Of a stretch of DNA of 64,000 nucleotides, positions 1 through 15,400 are shown in pieces (within the stretch, counting starts at the first letter, position 1; every line of letters begins with the position of its first letter). Below the pieces are notes generated by a model. It worked only from the letters and a program-made list of their open reading frames with translations, was not told the DNA's origin and did no database searches. The stretch is from contig OX421497.1 in assembly GCA_949126835.1 (NCBI GenBank), forward strand, positions 24,679,612 through 24,743,611, given 5' to 3'. Both the position numbers and the translations under genes were made by a program. This DNA is from Anisus vortex. Its lineage: Eukaryota > Mollusca > Gastropoda > Planorbidae.

Positions 1-468
1 ATCTACTTGATACATACAAACACAAGACACACAGAGGAAATAAAAACTATGTATCTACTTGATACATACAAACACAAGACACATAGAGGAAATAAAAACT
101 ATGTATCTACTTGATACATACAAACACAAGACACATAGAGGAAATAAAAACTATGTATCTACTTGATACATACAAACACAAGACACATAGAGGAAATAAA
201 AACTATGTATCTCCTTGATACATACAAACACAAGACACACAGAGGAAATAAAAACTATGTATCTACTTGATACATACAAACACAAGACACATAGAGGAAA
301 TAAAAACTATGTATCTACTTGATACATACAAACACAAGACACATAGAGGAAATAAAAACTATGTATCTACTTGATACATACAAACACAAGACACATAGAG
401 GAAATAAAAAATATGTATCTACTTGATACATACAAACACAAGACACATAGAGGAAATAAAAAATATGC
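1..468. repeat. 52-bp minisatellite, ARMC2 intron after exon 14
   Basis: About nine head-to-tail copies of a 52-bp unit with few substitutions. The array continues beyond the left edge. On the minus strand it lies just downstream of the donor of ARMC2 exon 14 (donor at 497-498). The stretch from the donor to about 450 aligns with one diverged unit, so the array seems to have grown from the first 50 bases of the intron. Confidence 0.95.
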
Positions 469-498
469 ATTTCCTTGATAGCTACAAACGAAACTTAC

Positions 499-3400
499 CA
501 ATAATTTTGAGCAGCAGCTTCATAAAGTCAATGTTCTCACTTATGGCTAGGCCAACATCCTCATTGATTGTCAGGTTGGCTATTACTCTCATTACCTACA
601 ATTTTATAGAGATTTGAGACAAATAAAATTTAAAGTATCACCAGAGAAATAGTTCCAAGAAAAAATCTTATTCATATTACTAAATTACATAAGGCAAAAT
701 GATGATTTTTTTTCCATTTTTAATGAAACGAAATGAATCTTACATTTTAATATTTCTGCCAAAATACTTTTAAAAAAACTTTAAAAGTATTGCACTACAA
801 AATATTAAATTCTACCTTTCCCTAGAAGCCATTAAAGAAAAGCAATCTAGATCGAACAGATTTTTAAAGATCCAGAATGAGAATTGGAAATAGATTTCTC
901 CAATTTTTGCCTCATGGCACACAATAAGTTCACAACAAATATTGATGAATCTCCAACACATCCACACATTAAATCCTGGCACTCAAACTCATACAGGTGT
1001 ACTACCTCCCCACCCCATCCTGGCACTCAACAAACTCATACAGGTGTACTACCTCCCCACCACATCCTGGCACTCAACAAACTCATACAGGTGTACTACC
1101 TCCCCACACCAGCACTCAACAAACTCATACAGGTGTACTACTTCCCCACCCTGGCACTCAACAAACTCATACAGGTGTACTACCTCCCCACCCCGGCACT
1201 AAAAAAAACTCATACAGGTGTACTACCTCCCCACCCCGGCACTCAACAAACTCATACAGGTCGCTACCTCCCCACCACATCCTGGCACTCAACAAACTCA
1301 TACAGGTGTACTGCCTCCCCACCCTGGCACTCAACAAACTCATACAGGTGTACTACCTCCCCACCACATCCTGGCACTCAACAAACTCATACAGGTGTAC
1401 TACTCCCCACCACATCCTGGCACTCAACAAACTCATACAGGTGTACTACCTCCCCACCCTGGCACTCAACAAACTCATACAGGTGTACTACCTCCCCACC
1501 CTGGCACTCAACAAACTCATACAGGTCACTACCTCCCCACCACATCCTGGCACTCAACAAACTCATACAGGTGTACTGCCTCCCCACCCTGGCACTCAAC
1601 AAACTCATACAGGTGTACTACCTCTCCACCCCGGCACTCAACAAACTCATACAGGTGTACTACCTCCCCACCCCGGCACTCAACAAACTCATACAGGTGT
1701 ACTACCTCCCCACCCCGGCACTCAACAAACTCATACAGGTGTACTACCTCCCCACCCCGGCACTCAACAAACTCATACAGGTGTACTACCTCCCCACCAC
1801 ATCCTGGCACTCAACAAACTCATACAGGTGTACTACCTCCTCACCCCGGCACTCAACAAAGTCATACAGGTGTACTACCTCCCCACCCCGGCACTCAACA
1901 AAGTCATACAGGTGTACTACCTCCCCACCCCGGCACTCAACAAACTCATACAGGTGTACTACCTCCCCACCCCGGCACTCAATAAAGTCATACAGGTGTA
2001 CTACCTCCCCACCCCGGCACTCAACAAACTCATACAGGTGTACTACCTCCCCACCCCGGCACTCAACAAAGTCATACAGGTGTACTACCTCCCCCACCCC
2101 GGCACTCAACAAAGTCATACAGGTCACTACCTCCCCACCACATCCTGGCACTCAACAAACTCATACAGGTGTACTACCTCCCCACCCCGGCACTCAACAA
2201 AGTCATACAGGTGTACTACCTCCCCACCCCGGCACTCAACAAAGTCATACAGGTGTACTACCTCCCCCACCCCGGCACTCAACAAAGTCATACAGGTCAC
2301 TACCTCCCCACCACATCCTGGCACTCAACAAACTCATACAGGTGTACTACCTCCCCACCCCGGCACTCAACAAAGTCATACAGGTGTACTACCTCCCCAC
2401 CCCGGCACTCAACAAACTCATACAGGTGTACTACCTCCCCACCCCGGCACTCAACAAAGTCATACAGGTGTACTACCTCCCCACCCTGGCACTCAACAAA
2501 GTCATACAGGTGTACTACCTCCCCACCCCGGCACTCAACAAAGTCATACAGGTGTACTACCTCCCCCACCCCGGCACTCAACAAAGTCATACAGGTCACT
2601 ACCTCCCCACCACATCCTGGCACTCAACAAACTCATACAGGTGTACTACCTCCCCACCCCGGCACTCAACAAAGTCATACAGGTGTACTACCTCCCCACC
2701 CCGGCACTCAACAAACTCATACAGGTGTACTACCTCCCCACCCCGGCACTCAACAAACTCATACAGGTGTACTACCTCCCCACCCCGGCACTCAACAAAG
2801 TCATACAGGTGTACTACCTCCCCCACCCCGGCACTCAACAAAGTCATACAGGTCACTACCTCCCCACCACATCCTGGCACTCAACAAACTCATACAGGTG
2901 TACTACCTCCCCACCCCGGCACTCAACAAAGTCATACAGGTGTACTACCTCCCCACCCCGGCACTCAACAAACTCATACAGGTGTACTACCTCCCCACCC
3001 CGGCACTCAACAAAGTCATACAGGTGTACTACCTCCCCACCCTGGCACTCAACAAAGTCATACAGGTGTACTACCTCCCCACCCCGGCACTCAACAAAGT
3101 CATACAGGTGTACTACCTCCCCACCCCGGCACTCAACAAAGTCATACAGGTGTACTACCTCCCCACCACATCTCCCAAAAATCCTAAAGTAGGCTTACAT
3201 TCAGTATAAAGAAACAATAAAAACCTTAATCAAGACATCCTCAACTTTGCTGACTTGTGACTCCTTCTCTCCTTCTACTCCTCCATTTACAGAAGAGTCA
3301 TCCTCTATACCACTTGCTCTGGTTTTCCCCTAAATAAACAGTTTACTTATTACATCTAACTTTCACATTACAGCTTACATAATTAGTAGCTAACACTTAT

Positions 3401-6400
3401 CTATAATATGAATGATTTGAAAAGTATTTAAATAAAGCCAGTTGGGCGGTGTCATAAGAAGAGCAGAAAAGTAAGAGGTACGGCAGATCATATCATCTGT
3501 GGCACCTTGTGATCCAAAAGACTAAGAGACATAGAATATAGGAACTGATGGTCTTGATTCAAACATTGGTTCAAAAGACTAAGGAACATACAGAATATAG
3601 GAACTGATGGTCTTGATTCAAACATTGGTTCAAAAGACTAAGGAACATACAGAATATAGGAACTGATGGTCTTGATTCAAACATTGGTTCAAAAGACTAA
3701 GGAACATACAGAATATAGGAACTGATGGTCTTGATTCAAACATTGGTTCAAAAGACTAAGGAACATACAGAATATAGGAACTGATGGTCTTGATTCAAAC
3801 ATTGGTTCAAAAGACTAAGGAACATACATAATATAGGAACTGATGGTCTTGATTCAAACATTGGTTCAAAAGACTAAGGAACATATAGAATATAGGAACT
3901 GATGGTCTTGATTCAAACATTGGTTCAAAAGACTAAGGAACATATAGAATATAGGAACTGATGGTCTTGATTCAAACATTGGTTCAAAAGACTAAGGAAC
4001 ATACATAATATACGAACTGATGGTCTTGATTCAAACATTGGTTCAAAAGACTAAGGAACATATAGAATATAGGAACTGATGGTCTTGATTCAAACATTGG
4101 TTCAAAAGACTAAGGAACATATAGAATATAGGAACTGATGGTCTTGATTCAAACATTGGTTCAAAAGACTAAGGAACATACATAATATAGGAACTGATGG
4201 TCTTGATTCAAACATTGGTTCAAAAGACTAAGGAACATACATAATATAGGAACTGATGGTCTTGATTCAAACATTGGTTCAAAAGACTAAGGAACATATA
4301 GAATATAGGAACTGATGGTCTTGATTCAAACATTGGTTCAAAAGACTAAGGAACATATAGAATATAGGAACTGATGGTCTTGATTCAAACATTGGTTCAA
4401 AAGACTAAGATACATATAGAATATAGGAACTGATGGTCTTGATTCAAACATTGGTTCAAAAGACTAAGGAACATATAGAATATAGGAACTGATGGTCTTG
4501 ATTCAAACATTGGTTCAAAAGACTAAGGAACATATAGAATATAGGAACTGATGGTCTTGATTCAAACATTGGTTCAAAAGACTAAGGAACATATAGAATA
4601 TAGGAACTGATGGTCTTGATTCAAACATTGGTTCAAAAGACTAAGGAACATATAGAATATAGGAACTGATGGTCTTGATTCAAACATTGGTTCAAAAGAC
4701 TAAGGAACATATAGAATATAGGAACTGATGGTCTTGATTCAAACATTGGTTCAAAAGACTAAGGAACATATAGAATATAGGAACTGATGGTCTTGATTCA
4801 AACATTGGTTCAAAAGACTAAGGAACATATAGAATATAGGAACTGATGGTCTTGATTCAAACATTGGTTCAAAAGACTAAGGAACATATAGAATATAGGA
4901 ACTGATGGTCTTGATTCAAACATTGGTTCAAAAGACTAAGAGACATAGAATATAGGAACTGATGGTCTTGATTCAAACATTGGTTCAAAAGACTAAGGAA
5001 CATACAGAATATAGGAACTGATGGTCTTGATTCAAACATTGGTCCAAAAGACTAAGAGACATAGAATATAGGAACTGATGGTCTTGATTCAAACATTGGT
5101 TCAAAAGACTAAGGAACATACAGAATATAGGAACTGATGGTCTTGATTCAAACATTGGTTCAAAAGACTAAGGAACATATAGAATATAGGAACTGATGGT
5201 CTTGATTCAAACATTGGTTCAAAAGACTAAGGAACATATAGAATATAGGAACTGATGGTCTTGATTCAAACATTGGTTCAAAAGACTAAGGAACATATAG
5301 AATATAGGAACTGATGGTCTTGATTCAAACATTGGTTCAAAAGACTAAGGAACATATAGAATATAGGAACTGATGGTCTTGATTCAAACATTGGTTCAAA
5401 AGACTAAGGAACATACAGAATATAGGAACTGATGGTCTTGATTCAAACATTGGTTCAAAAGACTAAGGAACATATAGAATATAGGAACTGATGGTCTTGA
5501 TTCAAACATTGGTTCAAAAGACTAAGAAACATATAGAATATAGGAACTGATGGTCTTGATTCAAACATTGGTTCAAAAGACTAAGAAACATATAGAATAT
5601 AGGAACTGATGGTCTTGATTCAAACATTGGTTCAAAAGACTAAGAAACATACAGAATATAGGAACTGATGGTCTTGATTCAAACATTGGTTCAAAAGACT
5701 AAGAAACATATAGAATATAGGAACTGATGGTCTTGATTCAAACATTGGTTCAAAAGACTAAGAAACATACAGAATATAGGAACTGATGGTCTTGATTCAA
5801 ACATTGGTTCAAAAGACTAAGAAACATACAGAATATAGGAACTGATGGTCTTGATTCAAACATTGGTTCAAAAGACTAAGAAACATATAGAATATAGGAA
5901 CTGATGGTCTTGATTCAAACATTGGTTCAAAAGACTAAGAAACATACAGAATATAGGAACTGATGGTCTTGATTCAAACATTGGTTCAAAAGACTAAGAA
6001 ACATACAGAATATAGGAACTGATGGTCTTGATTCAAACATTGGTTCAAAAGACTAAGGAACATACAGAATATAGGAACTGATGGTCTTGATTCAAACGTT
6101 GGTTCAAAAGACTAAGGAACATACAGAATATAGGAACTGATGGTCTTGATTCAAACATTGGTTCAAAAGACTAAGGAACATACAGAATATAGGAACTGAT
6201 GGTCTTGATTCAAACATTGGTTCAAAAGACTAAGAAACATATAGAATATAGGAACTGATGGTCTTGATTCAAACATTGGTTCAAAAGACTAAGAAACATA
6301 CAGAATATAGGAACTGATGGTCTTGATTCAAACATTGGTTCAAAAGACTAAGGAACATACAGAATATAGGAACTGATGGTCTTGATTCAAACATTGGTTC

Positions 6401-9400
6401 AAAAGACTAAGGAACATACAGAATATAGGAACTGATGGTCTTGATTCAAACATTGGTTCAAAAGACTAAGGAACATACAGAATATACGAACTGATGGTCT
6501 TGATTCAAACATTGGTTCAAAAGACTAAGAAACATACAGAATATAGGAACTGATGGTCTTGATTCAAACATTGGTTCAAAAGACCAAGGAACATACAGAA
6601 TATACGAACTGATGGTCTTGATTCAAACATTGGTTCAAAAGACTAAGAAACATACAGAATATAGGAACTGATGGTCTTGATTCAAACATTGGTCCAAAAG
6701 ACTAAGAAACATACAGAATATAGGAACTGATGGTCTTGATTCAAACATTGGTTCAAAAGACTAAGGAACATACATAATATAGGAACTGATGGTCTTGATT
6801 CAAACATTGGTTCAAAAGACTAAGGAACATATAGAATATAGGAACTGATGGTCTTGATTCAAACATTGGTCCAAAAGACTAAGGAACATACAGAATATAG
6901 GAACTGATGGTCTTGATTCAAACATTGGTTCAAAAGACTAAGATACATATAGAATATAGGAACTGATGGTCTTGATTCAAACATTGGTTCAAAAGACTAA
7001 GAGACATAGAATATAGGAACTGATGGTCTTGATTCAAACATTGGTTCAAAAGACTAAGAAACATATAGAATATAGGAACTGATGGTCTTGATTCAAACAT
7101 TGGTTCAAAAGACTAAGGAACATATAGAATATAGGAACTGATGGTCTTGAATCAAACATTGGTTCAAAAGACTAAGAGACATAGAATATAGGAACTGATG
7201 GTCTTGATTCAAACATTGGTTCAAAAGACTAAGGAACATATAGAATATAGGAACTGATGGTCTTGATTCAAACATTGGTTCAAAAGACTAAGGAACATAT
7301 AGAATATAGGAACTGATGGTCTTGATTCAAACATTGGTTCAAAAGACTAAGGAACATACAGAATATAGGAACTGATGGTCTTGATTCAAACATTGGTTCA
7401 AAAGACTAAGGAACATATAGAATATAGGAACTGATGGTCTTGATTCAAACATTGGTTCAAAAGACTAAGGAACATACAGAATATAGGAACTGATGGTCTT
7501 GATTCAAACATTGGTTCAAAAGACTAAGGAACATATAGAATATAGGAACTGATGGTCTTGATTCAAACATTGGTTCAAAAGACTAAGAGACATAGAATAT
7601 AGGAACTGATGGTCTTGATTCAAACATTGGTTCAAAAGACTAAGGAACATATAGAATATAGGAACTGATGGTCTTGATTCAAACATTGGTTCAAAAGACT
7701 AAGGAACATACATAATATAGGAACTGATGGTCTTGATTCAAACATTGGTTCAAAAGACTAAGGAACATACATAATATAGGAACTGATGGTCTTGATTCAA
7801 ACATTGGTTCAAAAGACTAAGGAACATATAGAATATAGGAACTGATGGTCTTGATTCAAACATTGGTCCAAAAGACTAAGGAACATACAGAATATAGGAA
7901 CTGATGGTCTTGATTCAAACATTGGTTCAAAAGACTAAGAAACATATAGAATATAGTAACTGATGGTCTTGATTCAAACATTGGTTCAAAAGACTAAGGA
8001 ACATACAGAATATAGGAACTGATGGTCTTGATTCAAACATTGGTTCAAAAGACTAAGAGACATAGAATATAGGAACTGATGGTCTTGATTCAAACATTGG
8101 TTCAAAAGACTAAGAAACATACAGAATATAGGAACTGATGGTCTTGATTCAAACATTGGTTCAAAAGACTAAGGAACATACAGAATATAGGAACTGATGG
8201 TCTTGATTCAAACATTGGTTCAAAAGACTAAGAAACATACAGAATATAGGAACTAATGTGATGTGTAGCATGAGCTTAACTGTTGGGGAAAATGCTTTTC
8301 ACCACTTCAAATTCTTTTTTTTTTAAAGAATGTTGAGACTACAGCTTTAATTAAAATTGTACACTTTTTAATTTTATTTTTTGTATCATCTTTCTTGGAA
8401 TAAACTATTTTGTATTTCATTTGCTTTTGTATGAACTCATTTGCTACTAACCTACTTTCCAAAGACACCCCTGAAAATACTAGCCAAAGGGAAGGAATTC
8501 TGTATTAAATTTAGTAAATTATTTTGAAAAATTTTTTTTAATGACTAAATATTCCCCAAAGTTAATAAAAATTACACCATAAAATAGATAAATATCTTAG
8601 CTTTCTGGAAATGCATACTTTTATACATAAAAAATGCCGTATTATCGGTAGAATCATTCGCTGAGTGTTGAGACCCTAGGATTTGGCTAAATATTTTCAC
8701 TAGCCCTACCGTCAAAGTCCAATATAGTATCATAAAGCCCATAAATTGAATTGTAATGGAAATTCATCTAAGTTTATATCTGAAGCATCCTTATTATCAG
8801 CACTGTTGTTAAATGTTATATTTGGAGGTATAGAGCTACTGATTAATAAAGTAAAAAATTAAAGGCGAAGGCTATAAAAAACGAAACTTAATAAAAACAT
8901 CAGGATTTTATTAACCAAACAGACTATATTCCTACTTTTTAAAAGCAGTGCTTGCAGTAAAAAAAAAAACAGAACGCATATCGAAAAATCAATAAACGAC
9001 AATTGGTTAGTCACACACGTGGTGGCCGCTTTTGGGCGCATTAGTACGGAGGGGGGTATGCCGCATTCAGTCGCGGTAGTAGCAAATGAGTTAATAAAAA
9101 TCTCAAAGAAGCATAGTATATAAACATTCATTTCATTAGGCTATGTAGTTCATTGAGGTCAGAAACTAAAACTGAGTTATTTGAAACAAATATTTAATGC
9201 AAACCTGTTGGTCCAATTCAAAGTATGTCTTGAGAATCAGCAGTAAAACTTCAATGGAATTATTTTCATGAAACAACTTCAACCTAGCAGCATCATTTTT
9301 TATTGTTAGATTACCAATAACAAAACAGAGTCTCACAACCAGGTCCTGAAATGGTTTCAAACATCAAAGTTAACATTGAAGTGAACAACGATAATGAATA

Positions 9401-12400
9401 CTTTGTTGTATATAAAGCCAGACTTAAAATGACAATTTTATGTCCTAATTATTACAATACACAAACTTACATCTTTCAATAAATGCTTTTTTAATAGATT
9501 AACAAATGCCTTGTAACATTGAGGCAAGTTTGCTAATACTGAACAACAGTCTGTGTGAAGAGTGATTTTACTGTCAGGAAGAGATAAATGAATCTGTTGT
9601 TTTACTTCATGTTTTAATGATCAAGTAAACAAACAAACTTTAGATGAGAATACCCAAACTGACAATATTTTACTAAGAAACCTTATATAACAAAACAACA
9701 TGATTACAACTTGATTATAATAAATTAGGTAACTTCTACAATTTATTCACAACTTTAAATTTAATAATTTTGTGTAAATGACACAATATGAGCCACTAAC
9801 TTTACTAGTATGCCATTGCCTAAGATACTTTCTCATATATAAAACAATAAATTTAAGTACAGTTTTCTTTCCATCCTATCTACAGGAAAATGCTAATTTA
9901 AACAGACAGTCTGATAGTTAGAGAGCAGACTTGGATATTTTTAATAAGACAATTTACTTTAATTGCTGTAATTATAATATAATCTTAAATTTTTTAAGCA
10001 AACCTATTTTCTCACCATAATAATAAAAAAATGATTGATCTAATTCTGTTTTATGTCTAGTGACAATTCATTAAATACATAAATGGTTGGGTCTATTAAT
10101 TCAGCTAGAATCTGAGCTTAGTAAACTTTGAAAAAATAAAATCACATTTCAAGACTTTCACTATCTTTGACTTGATTTATCCACAAGTCTTATCAAATTT
10201 TGCATTTTTCATGTCAAATACCCTTGACTTTCCCATAAGAATGAACTATTAAACATGATTATATGATAGTTCTTTGAAAAGATTTCATTTATTAAATCTT
10301 CATGAAAACATTGTATCAGATTTATTTAGTTTACTATCAACATAAAGTAAGCTAATAGTTTATTTTTTTTATGTAACTAATTCAAGTTAACTTGGCATAC
10401 GGCATAATGTATAGATTTTTTCTTTCTGTTTTTTTTACTGAACAAAACTACCATTTAACCAATGCTATAATAATGAATAGCTTTTTCTTACCTCAATATC
10501 CTAGAGATGTACATCATCAGATCGCTATCTCCTAGATAAGAATCCATGACCAGTACAAGTCCTTCAATGACATTGTGAGTGAGAAATCTATCCCTGCCAG
10601 AACTGGTATCTGCTAAATTTCTCAAGGCTGCTGCTAACTGTAAAAAAGAAAAAAAGTTCAAAGGAACACTAAATAAGTGCCAACTGATATATTTTTTTCA
10701 GTTTTTGTGAACTGTTCCAGGGTCCCGTATATAAAAAACAAATAAAAGATAAATAGACAATGTTATACTACCACAAAAAATGAAGATAAGTCTGTAAATT
10801 ATAAGATAATGGAAAGTAATAGAAAGAAAATTCTTGATTAATATCTTTAAACAAAAAATGTGTTTTCTATAATTAGGGGACAATAAAACCACAAATTAAA
10901 ATATGATTTTAAGTTCGATAAGGATTCCTGTAGAAAAAAAAATGCATTCTTATGTTAAGAATAATTTAAAAAATAATTATTAATTATTAAGCATAAAAAA
11001 ACTTTTCTATTGGTTCACTTTAAACTTACTTGAACAAGAATATGTCCAAACTGCTCATTAGGTTTACCATTGTCTCGATTCTAAACATTCATAAAGGGAG
11101 AGAAAAATTGCTTTTAATTCTAAATCTATACTTTAAATTAAAAAAAAATATTTTAACATTTTTGTTAGGACATTTTTTCCAAATAAATGAATTTATCCTT
11201 TTTATTTAGACTATACACTTTAATATTTGTATTCCAGGAAAACCAAAATGTAAAATGTGTAAAAATGGCTTCAATGGCTAAGATGATAAAAAAACAGCTT
11301 CAAAATTAGGCCTACATTTAAAAACAAGGTACAAATATGTTGTCATTTATTATTATAGTGCATGAAAATAAAATAAACTCAAACGTAACAAAAACATTTT
11401 AATGGAGAACATAATAATCTTTCTATCTAAATTTCAAACTATAGTAAACTTACAATCTTGTTTATGGAATGCATGAGCAGAGCCAACGTTTTTATGCAGT
11501 CCAATTTGGCAAGTCTTTTCAGAATATCTTGATTTCCTGTGAGAAATTTCACTGCTCCCACCAGGTAGATAAGTGCTTCACAACTGTGAGTGACATCTGT
11601 TGCCCTAATGGTCTCTAGAAGTAGGTCTAGACAAATAGACATATAATATATATAAATTATAATAAATACATTCCACACACTCTTATACCAACTTTAAATA
11701 AGATACTATTAATTAGTTGCCCTAATGGTCTCTAGAAGCAAATATAACAAAATAAACACATATATACATTCAACACCTGTCTTATACCAGCATTAAGAAG
11801 ATGTGAAAATGTGTTGCATTTTAAAACTAATAATTTTGTATTTAGAAGTTATTCAAAACGACTCAATAAATAGTCCAGTTTTATGTGAATTTTGTTTTAG
11901 AATGCTTTGATTACTAACTCAGTACATTCTCTTCCAAGAAAAAAGAATCATTCTTGTCATTGCGGCTGACCTTGAAGACAAGCTTGCAGACATTCAATAA
12001 GTTGTTGCCACTAACTTTAAACTGGGGAAAAAAATATAAACAAATATGAACATTTCACAAATCTAAAAGCAAGAAGTTAAACAAAAAAAAAAACAACAAC
12101 AGAGAAGTAAAATCCCTAAATCTAGTTGTCCAGGAACAAAAAAGGCCAAAGATCCCCTTAGTGAAAACCATGATCCAGCATCAGATTCGAACATTAAAGG
12201 CTGTTAGGCTTTGAACTGGCTATACAGTCCGCTTACAGGTAATAAAAAATGAACAAAATCTCTTTTCAAAAGGACCATCAGTAGTTAGTAAAATGAACTT
12301 TTTTTTTAGATTTGGTCAGTCGCTAAAATAACTTATCACAATTAGAGTAGGTAATGCATAGACTAGATACAGCAAATTGAATTTTATTTATTACAGATAG

Positions 12401-15400
12401 TTTAATCAAAATAGCAACAACAAAATGTGTTTTATTCATGGGAAGAACCATTAAAAATTATAAACAAACACAGTTATATACTTTAAATACCTTTAGCTAC
12501 AAAAAGTGTCAAAAGTACTCACAGCCAGTATTAATCTTGCCAATTTTAATAAAACTCTTGGCTCATCCACATCCAAAAGCTTAAATATAGCCTTCAGCAG
12601 ATTGGCCCTGTGCTGAAACTGCTTTGAAAAGCAATTGTGTTTTTCAAGTGCTGCATATAGTAGGCCTGCCAGTTCATAAGCCCGATTGCAATCTTTTTCT
12701 GTGTAAGGTCAATACAAATTTTTACATCAAGATGAACAGATACATAATTATTCAATGGTATTCAAATCTATTAAAATATGAGACTTATATGAGACTTATA
12801 TAGCGCATATCCCGTTCCTGTTGGGAACAGTTCTATGCGCTGCTGTAAACATAGTGCTGCCTGCTGGCGCAAATACGTTTACAGGCCCAAAACTCCTGCA
12901 GGGTGACAGGGATCCGCCGGTGGCAGGGATAGAACTCGCGACCTGTCCGATGGTTTTTGGTTGACAGTCCGGTGTGCTAACCACTAGACCAGCCGGCTAT
13001 TACAGGAAAATACTTTATATAAAGAAAAACTAAAAGTAATATTAGAACATTAATGTATTTAAACAAAATTTGATTTGTATAAGTCCAATTAATTTCTAAT
13101 ATATCATTTAGATAAGATCACATGCACTGATTTCTTGAAATATTATCATTATTAAATATATTTTATTAAGAAATTTCCAAATATTGTTTTGTAAAATCTT
13201 TGTACTTACTCTTTGTAAGTGATGACAGTTCTAGGACCAGTGGCTCTACGTCTCTTGTATAAACATCTTCTGGCTCCTGCTGCTGCGTCTCAAGTTTTCC
13301 TACAAGTGGAATAAGTTACAGACTTTAAACACATTAAAGAACTAAACAATCGGGTTACAGGAGAAATGTTCTTGGATATATTTATAGCTACTAGTATTAA
13401 TCATCAATCAGCTTACCAGCTCGACGAGACTTTCCAGACTTCTGACTTCCAGCACTGCTTTCTCTACTGTTACTGCCACTGCCAATGCTGCCTAAAGGTA
13501 ATGGTACTTTGGTGTCTAAGGATTCTTCAGATAAGTCACTACTGCCAACAGTGTTACTTTCTATTGATAATTTTTCTCCAGATGATTCTGTATAAGTGTA
13601 ATCTATGACCCAAAAGAATCTTGTTATTAAGGCATAAATATAATAAGCATAAATGTGAAATGATAACAATATAAAGTAGGACAAGCACTTTGACCTTTTA
13701 ATGTACCAAAATGGTGATTAAACAATAGTAAAATTATTAATAAATAGGTCATTAGCTCCTGTAGGTTCATATATTTAAGTCTACCATAGAAGCTTAAACG
13801 TTTAAGAAAGTAAGCTATAGTATACAAGTGAGTAGCTCAAATGTGAGTTGACATTTATAAGATGGATTTTGGTAGATTCCCAGTAGATTTATTGGTCAAA
13901 AAACTATTGTATCGTTACTGCTGGAAGTACCTTTATTATGTATTTCAGCAGAGAAATTATCATATCCTCCCATATGCAGGTTCAATTCTATATTTTTTTA
14001 GATAACTAGCACTAAATCTTTTTAAAACATTGTGTTTTTACTAATGTATAATATTATTAATATGTAAAAGATATAATATTTAATAATGTTTTAAATTATA
14101 ATATAATGCCATTTGATAAAGGAGCCGTTCAATCTTTCATACATAAAAAAAATATTTCTATACCATTTTTTTTCCTTTTTTGTTACTATAGGGCTGATCC
14201 ATAAAGTATAAAGGGTTAATTTACATTTAGGATTCTATCCCTTTTTTAAATTATTTCATTAAATACAAATATATATATTTATTTGTTTGTCCCTCTAGCT
14301 AATTATTGTAAAAACCTGCAGCTTACCATCACCTTGACCAGAACGAAACTGAGAGCTCTCAAGTCCATCTCCACTTTGCGCTGATGGTAATTTTGTGCGG
14401 TTTCCAGAGCCTCGCCTGGCTGGTATTTTATTGGGGTCAACTGGCGGTGGACGGGGTACAAGAATATTCTCACAGTCTAATGGGCTAATAGGTTTTGGAT
14501 GCTGGATAATAGAGTTCAAATGAAGTTATAAAACTATTGAATTTCAAACAGCAATTAAAATTCATTCATATTGTATATTGATTATTGGGTAAACAAAAAC
14601 TAGTATAAAAGGAAACATCCTATAGTTTTTGGATCATTTCATAATTCAAAGATATTTTTTTAAACTTCTAAAAAATTAATTTTAAATAAGAATTGCACAT
14701 GAGAAATATATTTTTTTAAAGTTTAATTTAGCACTGAGCATGCTAAATGTAATAGTGCAATATAAATAACCATCATTATCCTTTTTCTAGAAAGCACAAT
14801 TGTGGCAGCTCAATTTAAAGGATTTGTGCAAGACTGGATACATAGATAACAAAATTTCAAAGTTTATAAAAGAACATTTTGACAGATAAGAAAAAACTTA
14901 CATAATCAAGTGGTGACAATCTTGTACCAGAGACAGGTCGCGAATCTGGGCCTTCAAAATGACGAGATGTCAAACTGAAAAATATTAATAAATGAAGGCT
15001 GTTATATGATAGCAATATAATCAGATCAATTGTTGTGTTGTTTGTGAAGACAACCCATTGAGACATTATGTTTTTAATAAACATTTTTTTTACACTAACA
15101 CTCAAATAACATATATATACATATGCACTTTTTTTTTTTAAATAATAATTTTCATAATTAAACAAAAAATTGTTTAAGATCAAAATAAAAAAAAAAACAA
15201 CTTTTGACTACTGGCTTAGTTCAAATATCCAGAGATGTGGAAAAAAACAAAAAAAGAAACAACTTATTATTTTTTTGTACTTTAATAAGTATGTGAGAAT
15301 GAAGTGAATGTGGAAATCAATAAAATCTTGAATAAGATTTAGGAGCAACAAGAGAACTGAGGAAATCAATGTAATCTTGAATAAGATTTAGGAGCAACAA

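Noticed and set aside
1387..2880. Minus-strand repeat peptides with LYEFVECRGGEVVH-like units
   Set aside because: Same tandem array read on the other strand; interrupted at each 44-45-bp variant.
884..3209. Very long overlapping open frames on plus (767, 731, 346, 255 codons) of Thr/Ser/Pro-rich repeats
   Set aside because: They follow from a 42-bp period without stops, exist in several frames at once, and lie inside an ARMC2 intron on the opposite strand. No start context or splice support.
1..8254. CRISPR-like array
   Set aside because: Units are directly adjoining minisatellite copies without unique spacers, in introns of an animal gene.
12796..12984. 62-codon minus-strand frame
   Set aside because: Lies wholly within the tRNA-derived SINE.
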